From DATEPR01 sp036503065 (lineage in GTDB: Bacteria; Actinomycetota; Actinomycetes; Mycobacteriales; Pseudonocardiaceae), in assembly GCA_036503065.1 (NCBI GenBank), contig DASXXM010000274.1, positions 1 through 9,280 of the forward strand: a stretch of DNA of 9,280 nucleotides. The letters run 5' to 3'. This document shows positions 1 to 6,925 of this stretch, in pieces; position 1 is the first letter of the stretch; each line of letters opens with the position of its first letter. The position numbers were made by a program, and so were the translations under genes. Under the pieces are notes generated by a model. The model made no database searches. It was not told the DNA's origin and saw only the letters and a list, made by a program, of their open reading frames with translations.

Positions 1-914
1 TCATCGGACAGTGGTGGCACGTCGGCGGCTGCTGAGTTCGCGCGGGCTTGGGTTACGTTGCGGGCGCCGGGGATTACCGTGGTCACGCCGGGTTGTTGGA
101 TGATCCAGCGCAGTGCCGCCTGAGCCGGTGTCGTGCCGTCGGGGATCAGGGCGGCGAACTCCTGGGCCGCTTCGACGCCGGTCTCGAAGTCCACGCCGGC
201 AAACGTCTCGCCCACGTCGAACGCCTCGCCATGGCGGTTGTAGTTGCGGTGGTCGTTGGGTTCGAACGTGGTGTCCTTGGTGTAGCGGCCCGACAGCAGG
301 CCCGACGCCAGCGGTACGCGCGCGATGATGCCGACGCCCGCCGACAGTGCCGCCGGCAGGACCTGCTCCAACGGCTTGCGGCGGAACGCGTTCAGGATGA
401 TCTGCACGCTCGCCACACCCGGCCGGGCGATCGCGGTCAGTGCTTCGTCGACCGTCTCCACGCTCACCGCGTAGTTCGCGATGCGCTTCTCGGCCACCAT
501 CGTGTCGAGGGCATCGAATACGCGGTCCGTCGAGTAGACCTGCGTTGGCGGACAATGGAGCTGGACCAGGTCCAGGGTGTCGACGCCCAGATTGGTACGG
601 GACCGGTCGTTCCATGCGCGGAAGTTGTCCAGCGAGTAGTTCGCCGGCTCCTGAGCCACTCGGCGGCCCATCTTGGTCGCCACGAACAGTGGCTCGGCCC
701 GCTCGCGCAGGAAGCGTCCGATGAGTTGCTCGCTGCGGCCGTCGCCGTAGACATCCGCGGTGTCCAGCATCGTCACGCCCGTGTCGACCGCTGCGGCCAG
801 CACGGCCAGTGCGTCGTCCTCGCTGACCTCGCCCCAGTCTGCGCCCAGCTGCCAGGTGCCCAGGCCGACGACCGATACGTTGCGGCTGGTCCGGCCCAGT
901 ATCCGTTGCTCCAC
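1..914 (-). CDS. Aldo/keto reductase, 3' end outside the window
   Basis: This is an NAD(P)H-dependent aldo/keto reductase (AKR, TIM barrel), 304 codons visible and still open at base 1, so only the last few residues are missing. The AKR catalytic tetrad is present: D51 and Y56 in DTADVYG, K81 in VATKMG and H120 in LVQLH. The C-terminal cofactor motif IPGARN with QARAN (about 281-293) is also present. I chose the GTG at 914. AGGA (925-922), overlapping the upstream TAG stop, sits 7 nt before it, and the protein starts with the family-typical RILGRTSRNVSVVGLGTWQLG. It is the last visible gene of the operon, 9 nt after the semialdehyde dehydrogenase. In that setting it may oxidise the free sugar at C1 (some L-fucose/D-threo-aldose dehydrogenases are AKRs) or reduce a reactive aldehyde. 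The family is secure; the substrate is inference. Confidence 0.9.
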   Translation of the reverse strand, partial: MEQRILGRTSRNVSVVGLGTWQLGADWGEVSEDDALAVLAAAVDTGVTMLDTADVYGDGRSEQLIGRFLRERAEPLFVATKMGRRVAQEPANYSLDNFRAWNDRSRTNLGVDTLDLVQLHCPPTQVYSTDRVFDALDTMVAEKRIANYAVSVETVDEALTAIARPGVASVQIILNAFRRKPLEQVLPAALSAGVGIIARVPLASGLLSGRYTKDTTFEPNDHRNYNRHGEAFDVGETFAGVDFETGVEAAQEFAALIPDGTTPAQAALRWIIQQPGVTTVIPGARNVTQARANSAAADVPPLSD

Positions 915-923
915 GGTGAAATC

Positions 924-2435
924 CTAGACGATCAGGGTGCCGTCGACCCGCCGAGGGACGGCCGCGCCACCTGGGTCGTCGCGCAGTTCGGCCGGTAGCA
1001 CGGACTGCGGCGCGTCCTGCCACGCCAACGGACGCAGGAACCGCCGGACCGACGTGATACCGACAGAAGTGTGCAACGTGTTCGTCGCAGGCCATGGGCC
1101 ACCGTGTTGCTGCGCCCACGCCACCGCGACGCCGGTGGGAAAGCCGTTGAACAGAATACGGCCCGCCTTGTGTCGCAACACTTCCAGCACCGCGCCGACC
1201 TCATCGTCGGACTCGCCGATGTGCAGGGTGGCGGTCAGCGATCCGGGCAGTCCGTCCAGCGCCGCTACCAGGTCCGCATCGTCCGAATAGGACACCAGAA
1301 TGGTGACAGGGCCGAAGCACTCGCTGGTGATCACGTCATCCAACTGTCGGGTGTCGGTGGTGAACACCATGGGGCGCACCGTGAAGCCTTCGCCGCCGGG
1401 GGAACCGGCGGTGGCCAGTACGGTGAGGCCGGGGTGGTCGGCCAGCTTGGTGGTGCCGGCCTCGTAATTGTGGCGGATGCCGTCGTTCAGCGCGACCGGT
1501 GTGCCCAGTTCGCCGAATGCCTTGGCGACCTCGTCGCGCAGCCGGTCGCCGTCCGGGCCGGCCGGCACGAAGACCAGGCCGGGCTTGGTGCAGAACTGGC
1601 CGGCGCCCAGCGTGGCCGAAGCGGCCAGGCCACGGCCGATCGCCTCGGCGCGCTCCGCAGCCGCGGCCGGTGTGACGACCATCGGGTTCAGGCTGGAAAG
1701 CTCGCCGTAGAACGGGATCGGCTCCGGGCGGCTCGCGGCCAGGTCCGCCAACGCCCGGCCGCCGTGCAGCGAGCCGGTGAAGCCGACCGCCTTGACCGCC
1801 GGGTGTTGCACCATCGCCGTGCCGGCGTTCTGGCCGTGCACCAGGGAAATCGTGCCGGCGGGGGCGCCTGCCCTTGTCGCGGCGGCCGACATCACGTCGA
1901 AACAGCGCTGCGCGGTGGCCGGGTGCGACGGGTGCGCCTTGATGATCACCGGACAGCCGGCGGCCAGCGCGGCCGCGGTGTCGCCGCCGGGCACCGAGAA
2001 CGCCAGCGGGAAGTTGCTCGCGCCGAACACGCCGACCGGCCCGATGGGCACCAGCATCCGCCGCAGGTCCGGACGCGGGCCCATCGGGGTGTCGCCCGCG
2101 TGGTCGATGATCGCTTCCAGGTAGCCGCCCTCCTCCACCGCGTCCGCGAACAGTCGGAGCTGGAAACAGGTCCTGGTCAGCTCGCCGTTGAGCCGGGGCG
2201 CGCCCAGCGCGGTCTCCCGGTCGGCGAGGCCGACGATGGTCTCCCGGTCCGCCTCCAGCGCGTCCGCGAGCGCGCGCAGCACGCCGGCCCGGAACGGCCG
2301 GCCCAGTCGCGCCAACCGGGGCGCGGCCTGGGCCGCCTGCTGGCACAGCGCGTCGACCTGGGCGGCGGTGGTCTCCTCTGCGACCGTCGCCACGACGTGT
2401 CCGGTGCGGGGATCGGTGCTGGTTACGGCCGTCAT
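924..2435 (-). CDS. 2,5-dioxovalerate (alpha-ketoglutaric semialdehyde) dehydrogenase
   Basis: This 503-aa member of the aldehyde dehydrogenase superfamily resembles the alpha-ketoglutaric semialdehyde dehydrogenase (KGSADH) branch. It would oxidise 2,5-dioxopentanoate to 2-oxoglutarate with NAD(P)+, the last step of non-phosphorylating pentonate or hexarate degradation in the cytoplasm. Visible catalytic residues are N141 (GASNFP), K166 (IIKAHPSHP), E245 (YGELSSLNP) and C282 (GAGQFCTKPG), plus E372 in SECFGPV. The GFTGSLHGGRAL loop (218-229) and the FNGFPTGVAV segment near the C-terminus are typical of this branch. Length is normal and the gene is intact. Its ATG is 9 nt after the dehydratase stop, with an AGGAG ribosome site 4 nt upstream of the start. 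The neighbouring IlvD/Edd and DapA-family enzymes supply exactly the substrate expected. An ordinary aldehyde dehydrogenase of another specificity is the alternative, but context and motifs argue against it. Confidence 0.93.
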   Translation of the reverse strand: MTAVTSTDPRTGHVVATVAEETTAAQVDALCQQAAQAAPRLARLGRPFRAGVLRALADALEADRETIVGLADRETALGAPRLNGELTRTCFQLRLFADAVEEGGYLEAIIDHAGDTPMGPRPDLRRMLVPIGPVGVFGASNFPLAFSVPGGDTAAALAAGCPVIIKAHPSHPATAQRCFDVMSAAATRAGAPAGTISLVHGQNAGTAMVQHPAVKAVGFTGSLHGGRALADLAASRPEPIPFYGELSSLNPMVVTPAAAAERAEAIGRGLAASATLGAGQFCTKPGLVFVPAGPDGDRLRDEVAKAFGELGTPVALNDGIRHNYEAGTTKLADHPGLTVLATAGSPGGEGFTVRPMVFTTDTRQLDDVITSECFGPVTILVSYSDDADLVAALDGLPGSLTATLHIGESDDEVGAVLEVLRHKAGRILFNGFPTGVAVAWAQQHGGPWPATNTLHTSVGITSVRRFLRPLAWQDAPQSVLPAELRDDPGGAAVPRRVDGTLIV

Positions 2436-2444
2436 CGTGCTCCT

Positions 2445-4166
2445 TCAGTGGGGATCGGGTTCGGGGTTGGCACCGGTTCTGGCCAGGAAGTCGAAGTCAC
2501 AGCCCTGGTCGGCCTGGGTCACGTGCTCGGCGTACAGAGCGCCGTAACCACGCTCGAATCGGGCCGCGGGCGGCGTCCACCTGGCTCGCCGAACGGCCAG
2601 TTCGTCCTCGTCGACCATCAGGTCCAGCGTACGGGCCGGCACGTCCAGCCGGATCAGGTCACCGTCGACGACCAGGGCCAGCGGGCCGCCGACGAACGAC
2701 TCCGGCGCCACGTGCAGCACACACGCGCCGTAGCTGGTGCCGCTCATCCGGGCATCGGAGATCCGCACCATGTCCCGGATGCCGCCGGCCAGCAGCCGAT
2801 CCGGGATCGGCAGCATGCCCCACTCCGGCATCCCCGGCCCGCCGAGCGGTCCCGCGTTGCGCAGCACGAGCACCGAGTCCGGCGTGATCGGCAGGTCCGG
2901 GTCGTTGATCCGGGCCAGCAACTCGGTGTGGCTGTCGAAGACCACGGCGGGTCCGATGTGGACCAACAGCCGGGACTCGGCCGCGATGTGCTTGATCACC
3001 GCGCCGGACGGCGCCAGATTGCCGTGCAGTACGGCGATTCCGCCCTCCGCGGCGACCGGACGTTCGGCCGGCCGGATCACGTCGTCGTTGTGCACCAGGG
3101 CGCCGGCCAGGTTCGCGGCCAGCGTGTGCCCGGACACCGTGGGCCGGTCGGTGTGCAGGAGGTCGAGTTCGGCCAGTCGGGCCATCAGGCCGGGCAGGCC
3201 GCCCGCGTAGTAGAAGTCCTCCATCAGGTACTCGCCGCCGGGCCGGATGTTGGCCAGCACCGGCACCTGCCGCGCGATCCGGTCGAAATCGCCCAGCGAC
3301 AACGGAATCCGGCCCCGACCGGCCATCGCGATCAGGTGGATCACCGCGTTCGTGGATCCACCGAGCGCGAGGACCGTGGTCACGGCGTCGGCGTAGGCCC
3401 GCTCGTCGGCCAGGTCCGAGATCCGCGTGTTCGACCGGACCAGGTCCACGATCCGCATCCCGCTCGCCGCGGCCATCCGGTGGTGGGCCGAGTCGACGGC
3501 CGGGATCGCGGCGGCACCGGGGAGGCTCAGCCCCAACGCCTCCACCGCCGACGTCATCGTGGACGCCGTGCCCATGGTCATGCAGGTGCCGGGGGAGCGG
3601 GCCAGGCCGTTCTCCAGTTCGGCCAGTTCCGCGTCGCCGATCAGGCCGGCGCGGCGGTCGTCCCAGTACCGCCACATGTCGGTGCCGCTGCCCAGCGTCT
3701 CGTCGCGCCAGTGGCCGCGCAGCATCGGCCCGGCCGGCACGAAGATCGTGGGCAGGTCCGCGCTGGTCGCGCCCATGATCAGGGCCGGCGTCGTCTTGTC
3801 GCAGCCGCCCATCAGCACCGCGCCGTCGATCGGGTAGGACCGCAGTACTTCCTCGGTCTCCATCGCCAGCAGGTTCCGGTAGAGCATCGGCGTCGGCTTC
3901 TGGAACGTCTCGGACAGCGTGGCCACCGGGAACTCCAGCGGGAAGCCACCCGCCTGCCACACCCCGCGTTTGACCTGTTCGGCGCGCTCACGCAGGTGCA
4001 TGTGACACGGGTTGATGTCGCTCCACGTGTTCAGGATCGCGATGACCGGCTTGCCGAGATGCTCCTGCGGGTTGTAGCCGAGTTGGCGGGTGCGGGCGCG
4101 GTGGCTGAAGTCCCGCAGGCCGTCCCCGCCGTACCAGCGGAAACTACGCAGGTCCTCGGGTGTCAC
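2445..4166 (-). CDS. IlvD/Edd-family aldonate dehydratase (arabonate/xylonate type)
   Basis: This 573-aa cytoplasmic iron-sulfur dehydratase would convert a sugar acid (L-arabonate, D-xylonate or similar) to the 2-keto-3-deoxy acid. Three cluster cysteines are visible: C54 (DINPCHMH), C122 (MGGCDKTTP) and C195 (SPGTCMTMGT). K124 is the expected carbamylated, Mg-binding lysine and S475 (DARMSGTSYG) the expected catalytic serine. These five positions are shifted by a constant 5 from those I recall for Rhizobium L-arabinonate dehydratase (C59, C127, K129, C200, S480), a [2Fe-2S] enzyme. I chose the GTG at 4166 because it overlaps the upstream gene's stop as GTGA and begins with VTPEDLRSFRWYGGDGLRDF, a normal start for this group. 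The frame stays open 31 codons further upstream, but that part lies inside the neighbouring gene and looks non-coding. The overlap implies translational coupling. Dihydroxyacid dehydratase (IlvD) is less likely given the context. Exact substrate is unresolved. Confidence 0.93.
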   Translation of the reverse strand: MTPEDLRSFRWYGGDGLRDFSHRARTRQLGYNPQEHLGKPVIAILNTWSDINPCHMHLRERAEQVKRGVWQAGGFPLEFPVATLSETFQKPTPMLYRNLLAMETEEVLRSYPIDGAVLMGGCDKTTPALIMGATSADLPTIFVPAGPMLRGHWRDETLGSGTDMWRYWDDRRAGLIGDAELAELENGLARSPGTCMTMGTASTMTSAVEALGLSLPGAAAIPAVDSAHHRMAAASGMRIVDLVRSNTRISDLADERAYADAVTTVLALGGSTNAVIHLIAMAGRGRIPLSLGDFDRIARQVPVLANIRPGGEYLMEDFYYAGGLPGLMARLAELDLLHTDRPTVSGHTLAANLAGALVHNDDVIRPAERPVAAEGGIAVLHGNLAPSGAVIKHIAAESRLLVHIGPAVVFDSHTELLARINDPDLPITPDSVLVLRNAGPLGGPGMPEWGMLPIPDRLLAGGIRDMVRISDARMSGTSYGACVLHVAPESFVGGPLALVVDGDLIRLDVPARTLDLMVDEDELAVRRARWTPPAARFERGYGALYAEHVTQADQGCDFDFLARTGANPEPDPH

Positions 4167-5071
4167 GTGGTCAGGCCCCAGTCGGCAAGCAGTCGCGCGA
4201 CGGCGGCCGTGCCCGCGTCGTCCAGGTGCCGACTCGGTGGCCGGACGTCCGGGCGGCACAGTTTCAGCTGCGCCAGCGCGGCTTTCACCACGGACACGTT
4301 GTCGGCCGAGTCGTCGGCCGCGCGCAGCGCCTCGAACGGCTGGACCCGCTGCCAGACGCGGATCGCCTCGGTGTAGTCCTGCCCGCGCAGCGCTGCCAGC
4401 ATCGCCAGCGGCAGCGCCGGATGGACGTTGGCCAGGCCGGACGTGAAGCCGGTCGCCCCGTTCACCCAGTAACCGGGCGCGGACAGTTCGGCCAGCCCGG
4501 CCAGCCAGACGAACCGGTCCAGCCCGGCATCCCGTGCCACGGAAGCGAAGTGGGCCGGGTCGGCGACCGCGTACTTCACGCCGATCACGTTCGGCGCCAG
4601 CTCACCCAACCGTCCGATGTGGACGGCATCGATCCGTGTGCCGCGCATGTACAGCACGACGCCCAGCTCGGGCACGGCATCGGCGATGGCCCGGTGGTAG
4701 TCCACCCAGCCGGCCGCGCTGACGTAGGGATGCACCGGCTGGTGGATCATGATCGCGTGCGCGCCTGTCTGCCGGGCGTGCCGCGCGGCCGCGATCGCGT
4801 CCGGCACCGCGTGACCAACGCCGGCCAGCACGGTGGCTGTGTCGCCGACGGCCGTCATGGTCAGCTCGACAGCCTGGCGGGTCTCGGCGGCGGACAGCGC
4901 GTAGAACTCGCCGGTGTTCCCGTTCGGCGTGACCACCTCGATGCCGCCGTCGACCATCCTGGTCAGGATGCGGAAGTAGGCGGACTTGTCGAGCTGGTCG
5001 TGCTCGTCGAACGGGGTGACCGGGATCGCCACGACACCGGCAAGCCTCCGGCGCAGCTCGTCGAACTCCAT
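4163..5071 (-). CDS. DapA/NAL-family 2-keto-3-deoxy acid dehydratase (or aldolase)
   Basis: This is a class I, Schiff-base TIM-barrel enzyme of the dihydrodipicolinate synthase/N-acetylneuraminate lyase family, 302 aa from the start chosen. K166 (IGVKYA) is the Schiff-base lysine, Y141 (VVLYMRG) the usual tyrosine, and GNTGE (51-55) the substrate carboxylate loop. The GATGFTSGLANV segment lies near residue 215. Set between an aldonate dehydratase and a 2,5-dioxovalerate dehydrogenase, it most likely dehydrates 2-keto-3-deoxypentonate to alpha-ketoglutaric semialdehyde, as known for arabonate and related routes. A retro-aldol activity (pyruvate plus an aldehyde) is possible but fits the neighbour less well. 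Three in-frame ATGs exist, at 5104, 5092 and 5071. I prefer 5071: GAGG lies 5 nt upstream and MEFDELRRRLAGVVAIPVTPF is a normal family N-terminus. The other two fall inside the operator-like box. The gene opens the operon and overlaps the next by 4 bp. Confidence 0.88.
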   Translation of the reverse strand: MEFDELRRRLAGVVAIPVTPFDEHDQLDKSAYFRILTRMVDGGIEVVTPNGNTGEFYALSAAETRQAVELTMTAVGDTATVLAGVGHAVPDAIAAARHARQTGAHAIMIHQPVHPYVSAAGWVDYHRAIADAVPELGVVLYMRGTRIDAVHIGRLGELAPNVIGVKYAVADPAHFASVARDAGLDRFVWLAGLAELSAPGYWVNGATGFTSGLANVHPALPLAMLAALRGQDYTEAIRVWQRVQPFEALRAADDSADNVSVVKAALAQLKLCRPDVRPPSRHLDDAGTAAVARLLADWGLTT

Positions 5072-5090
5072 CCAGACCTCATCTCGTGGC

Positions 5091-5111
5091 ATATGGCGTC
5101 TCATATATGAT
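5091..5111. promoter_or_regulatory. Operator-like box O2 before the catabolic operon
   Basis: Bases 5091-5111 match the box at 6811-6831 at 19 of 21 positions (shared core TATGGCGTCTSATATATGAT, S = C here). This copy contains the inverted repeat ATATG-N6-CATAT and the 10-bp palindrome TCATATATGA, and is AT-rich in very GC-rich surroundings. It ends 20 nt before the preferred start of the DapA-family gene, where a repressor would cover the -10 region or transcription start. The likely binder is the GntR-family protein at 6951. Similarity and position are observed; binding is inferred. Confidence 0.75.
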
Positions 5112-5123
5112 AGCTCGACGTAA

Positions 5124-5155
5124 GGGCGGTGCCGGTCGGGTGACCGGCACCGCTC
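5124..5155 (-). terminator. Strong hairpin, probable terminator of the transporter gene
   Basis: Arms 5126-5137 (GCGGTGCCGGTC) and 5142-5153 (GACCGGCACCGC) are perfect 12-bp complements around a 4-nt loop. A G-T and a G-C pair at 5124-5125/5154-5155 extend the stem. It starts 8 nt after the transporter's TGA stop and ends just before the O2 box. There is no U-run, as is common for actinobacterial terminators. It probably insulates the catabolic operon from transporter transcription. Confidence 0.75.
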
Positions 5156-5161
5156 CCACGA

Positions 5162-6562
5162 TCAGACTTTTTCGGTCACCTGGCTCGTCTTGTTGCCGCC
5201 ACGCAGATCCAACTCGATCTGCTCCAGGCTGCGGCCCTTCGTCTCTGGGATCAGCCAGCGCGCCAGCACGAACAGCACGACGTTGATCCCGGCGAAGACC
5301 CACATCGTCGGGCCGAGGCCCAGGTGGTTCTTGTCGGAGATGATCGGGAAGACCGCCGTGACGATGCCGGTCGACGCCCACAGCACGACCGCGCCGACAC
5401 CCATGCCGGCGGCCCGGGCCCTCAGCGGGAAGATCTCCGCCATCATCACCCAGACCACCGCGCCCCAGCCCAGCTCGTAGCCGACCAGGTAGAGGATCAT
5501 GAAGATCAGGGTCAGCGCCCCGAGGGCACCCTTGTTGTGCACGTTCAGGATGACCCAGCCCGCCCCCAGCAGCGTGACCACCATGATCACGTTGCCGATC
5601 AGCAGCAGCGGCTTGCGGCCCCACCGGTCCACCACGAATACCACCCATGCGGTGAACAGGAACTTCGTGATGCCGAGCACCACGCCCGACAGCAGCGCGG
5701 CACTCGTCGCGAAGCCCAGCGTCACCAACATCGTCGGGAAGTAGGCGTTGACGGCGTTGACACCGCTGAACTGCTGCCCGACCGCCAGCAGCAGGGCCAC
5801 GATGAGCATCGGCCGAATCCACGGCGACGCCAGGTCTCGCCACCGCGACTGCTGTTCGGTGTCCAGCCGGACGATCTCGCGGATGCTGGCCAGTTCGGCG
5901 TCCACGTCCTCGGTGCCGTGCGAGCTGACCAGCACGGACCGGGCCGCGTCCTCGTGGCCGAGCTTGAGCAGCCAGCGTGGCGTCTCCGGCATTCTGGCCA
6001 GCCCGATCAACAGGATCACGGCCGGTACCAGGGCGCCGGCGAGCATGGCGCGCCAGTTGGCGGAGTCGTTGAGGAAGTAGCTGGTGAGGAACGCGATCAG
6101 GATGCCGAGCACGATGAAGATCTGGTTCAGTGCGGAGATCGCGCCACGCAGCCTGCTCGGCGCCAGCTCCGACAGGTAGGTCGGCACGGTCGCCGAGGAG
6201 AGGCCGACGCCGAGGCCGATGATGAACCGCGAGATCGTCAACAGGGCGAGGCTGGGGGAGAAGGTCGCGGCCAGGGTGCCGATGATCACGACCACCGCGG
6301 CCACCATGATGCTCCGCTTGCGGCCCAGCCGGTTGTTGGTCTTCGACGCGATCGCCGCGCCGATCATGGCACCGACCGAGATGCTGGCGGTGACCATGCC
6401 CTTCTCGAAACTCGTGAGGTGCCAGACCTTGGCGATGAAGACCAGGACGCCGGAGATCACACCGAGGTCGTAGCCGAAGAGGATGCCACCGAGGGCACCG
6501 AAGAAGTACAGGGTCGTTCTGCTGATATGCCGCTGGTTCGGCGCGGTCGCCGCTTGCGTCAC
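5162..6562 (-). CDS. MFS sugar-porter family transporter
   Basis: This inner-membrane proton-coupled sugar (or sugar-acid) transporter of the major facilitator superfamily, sugar-porter family, has 466 aa from the start chosen and about 12 hydrophobic segments. Signature motifs occur in order: GGILFGYDLGVISG (25-38) in segment 1, NRLGRKR (77-83), PETPRWLL (192-199) after segment 6, QQFSGVNA (263-270) in segment 7, DRWGRKP (312-318), the GWGAVVWVMMAEIFP segment (365-379) and PETKGRSLEQIE (439-450). I prefer the GTG at 6562: GAGG lies 9 nt upstream and it gives a 15-residue N-terminus before the first helix. An ATG at 6619 would add 19 residues but has a poorer ribosome site. It is divergent from the GntR gene and followed by a strong hairpin, so it is probably its own unit. 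It likely imports the sugar or aldonate degraded by the adjacent operon; the substrate is inferred from context only. Confidence 0.92.
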   Translation of the reverse strand: MTQAATAPNQRHISRTTLYFFGALGGILFGYDLGVISGVLVFIAKVWHLTSFEKGMVTASISVGAMIGAAIASKTNNRLGRKRSIMVAAVVVIIGTLAATFSPSLALLTISRFIIGLGVGLSSATVPTYLSELAPSRLRGAISALNQIFIVLGILIAFLTSYFLNDSANWRAMLAGALVPAVILLIGLARMPETPRWLLKLGHEDAARSVLVSSHGTEDVDAELASIREIVRLDTEQQSRWRDLASPWIRPMLIVALLLAVGQQFSGVNAVNAYFPTMLVTLGFATSAALLSGVVLGITKFLFTAWVVFVVDRWGRKPLLLIGNVIMVVTLLGAGWVILNVHNKGALGALTLIFMILYLVGYELGWGAVVWVMMAEIFPLRARAAGMGVGAVVLWASTGIVTAVFPIISDKNHLGLGPTMWVFAGINVVLFVLARWLIPETKGRSLEQIELDLRGGNKTSQVTEKV

Positions 6563-6727
6563 GCTGAATCGCCTCGTTTCGTGGACTGGCCAGACTTCGG
6601 CCAGGTGGCTGCCCGTCATTGCCCGTTGGGCCTACCGGCCCAGGGGATCGGCTGGGGTCGCGGACGTGGTCCGCTGGTTGAACGCCCCGGTCGGCCGCCC
6701 GGCGGGTTGGCGAGCGAGAGTGGCGAA

Positions 6728-6784
6728 TCAGCCGCGTGCGGTCTGCGGCTGTGCTTGGTTCCTGCTGCTGGTCGGTCTGATCAT
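6728..6784 (-). CDS. Possible 18-aa leader ORF ahead of the transporter
   Basis: An ATG at 6784 follows a strong GGAGG sequence by 3 nt and opens an 18-codon frame (MIRPTSSRNQAQPQTARG) ending in TGA at 6728-6730. It lies in the roughly 250-nt stretch between the operator-like box and the transporter start, so a transcript from the box would carry it. It has no obvious run of one regulatory amino acid, and no attenuator was recognised. It could be a translated leader or chance. A longer GTG-initiated frame from 6794 runs antisense-like through the transporter and is not credible as a gene. Confidence 0.25.
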   Translation of the reverse strand: MIRPTSSRNQAQPQTARG

Positions 6785-6810
6785 CACCCTCCACGAACGA
6801 TGTATCTCAG

Positions 6811-6831
6811 GTATGGCGTCTGATATATGAT
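6811..6831. promoter_or_regulatory. Operator-like box O1 between transporter and gntR
   Basis: This is the second copy of the box seen at 5091-5111 (19 of 21 bases identical; the shared core has G at the variable inner position here). It lies in the divergent region, 120 nt before the gntR start and about 250 nt before the transporter start. It overlaps a TATGAT sequence that could be a plus-strand -10. Relative to the minus-strand genes it has the same orientation as the other copy. It is the expected position for an autoregulating GntR repressor that also controls the transporter. Confidence 0.72.
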
Positions 6832-6891
6832 CGTAGGGCGCACGCCGACAGTCAACGGTCTCGGCCTAACGTCGACGTAACGCCGACTTCA

Positions 6892-6925
6892 CCTCGACAC
6901 GGTGGACCCCTCGACACAGTGGACC
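6892..6925. repeat. Tandem 17-bp direct repeat before gntR
   Basis: Two adjacent 17-bp units (6892-6908 and 6909-6925) both read CCTCGACACRGTGGACC, with one mismatch (G then A). A weaker third copy follows at about 6926-6940 (roughly 10 of 15 matches). They lie 26-59 nt before the gntR start, within its probable 5' leader or promoter. They may be a regulator site distinct from the operator-like box, or a recent local duplication. Confidence 0.6.

Noticed and set aside
1..1119. A 372-codon minus-strand frame ending at base 1
   Set aside because: It is a shifted frame over the aldo/keto reductase and the end of the aldehyde dehydrogenase, both of which have intact catalytic motifs in other frames. 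Its product is Arg-rich without family features.
4167..4259. N-terminal extension of the dehydratase to an in-frame start at 4259
   Set aside because: The 31 extra residues are Arg/Pro-rich, lie inside the upstream gene, and the GTG at 4166 makes a classic 4-bp coupled overlap.
1071..4376. A 1101-codon open plus-strand frame across the dehydrogenase and dehydratase genes
   Set aside because: It is antisense to two clear enzyme genes. Its product is low-complexity, rich in Arg, Gly, His and Gln with no domain, and its length is explained by the GC bias of the real genes.
5079..6794. A 571-codon minus-strand frame across the transporter
   Set aside because: It is a shifted frame of the transporter, Arg/Pro/Gly-rich and without motifs, while the overlapping frame has all sugar-porter signatures.
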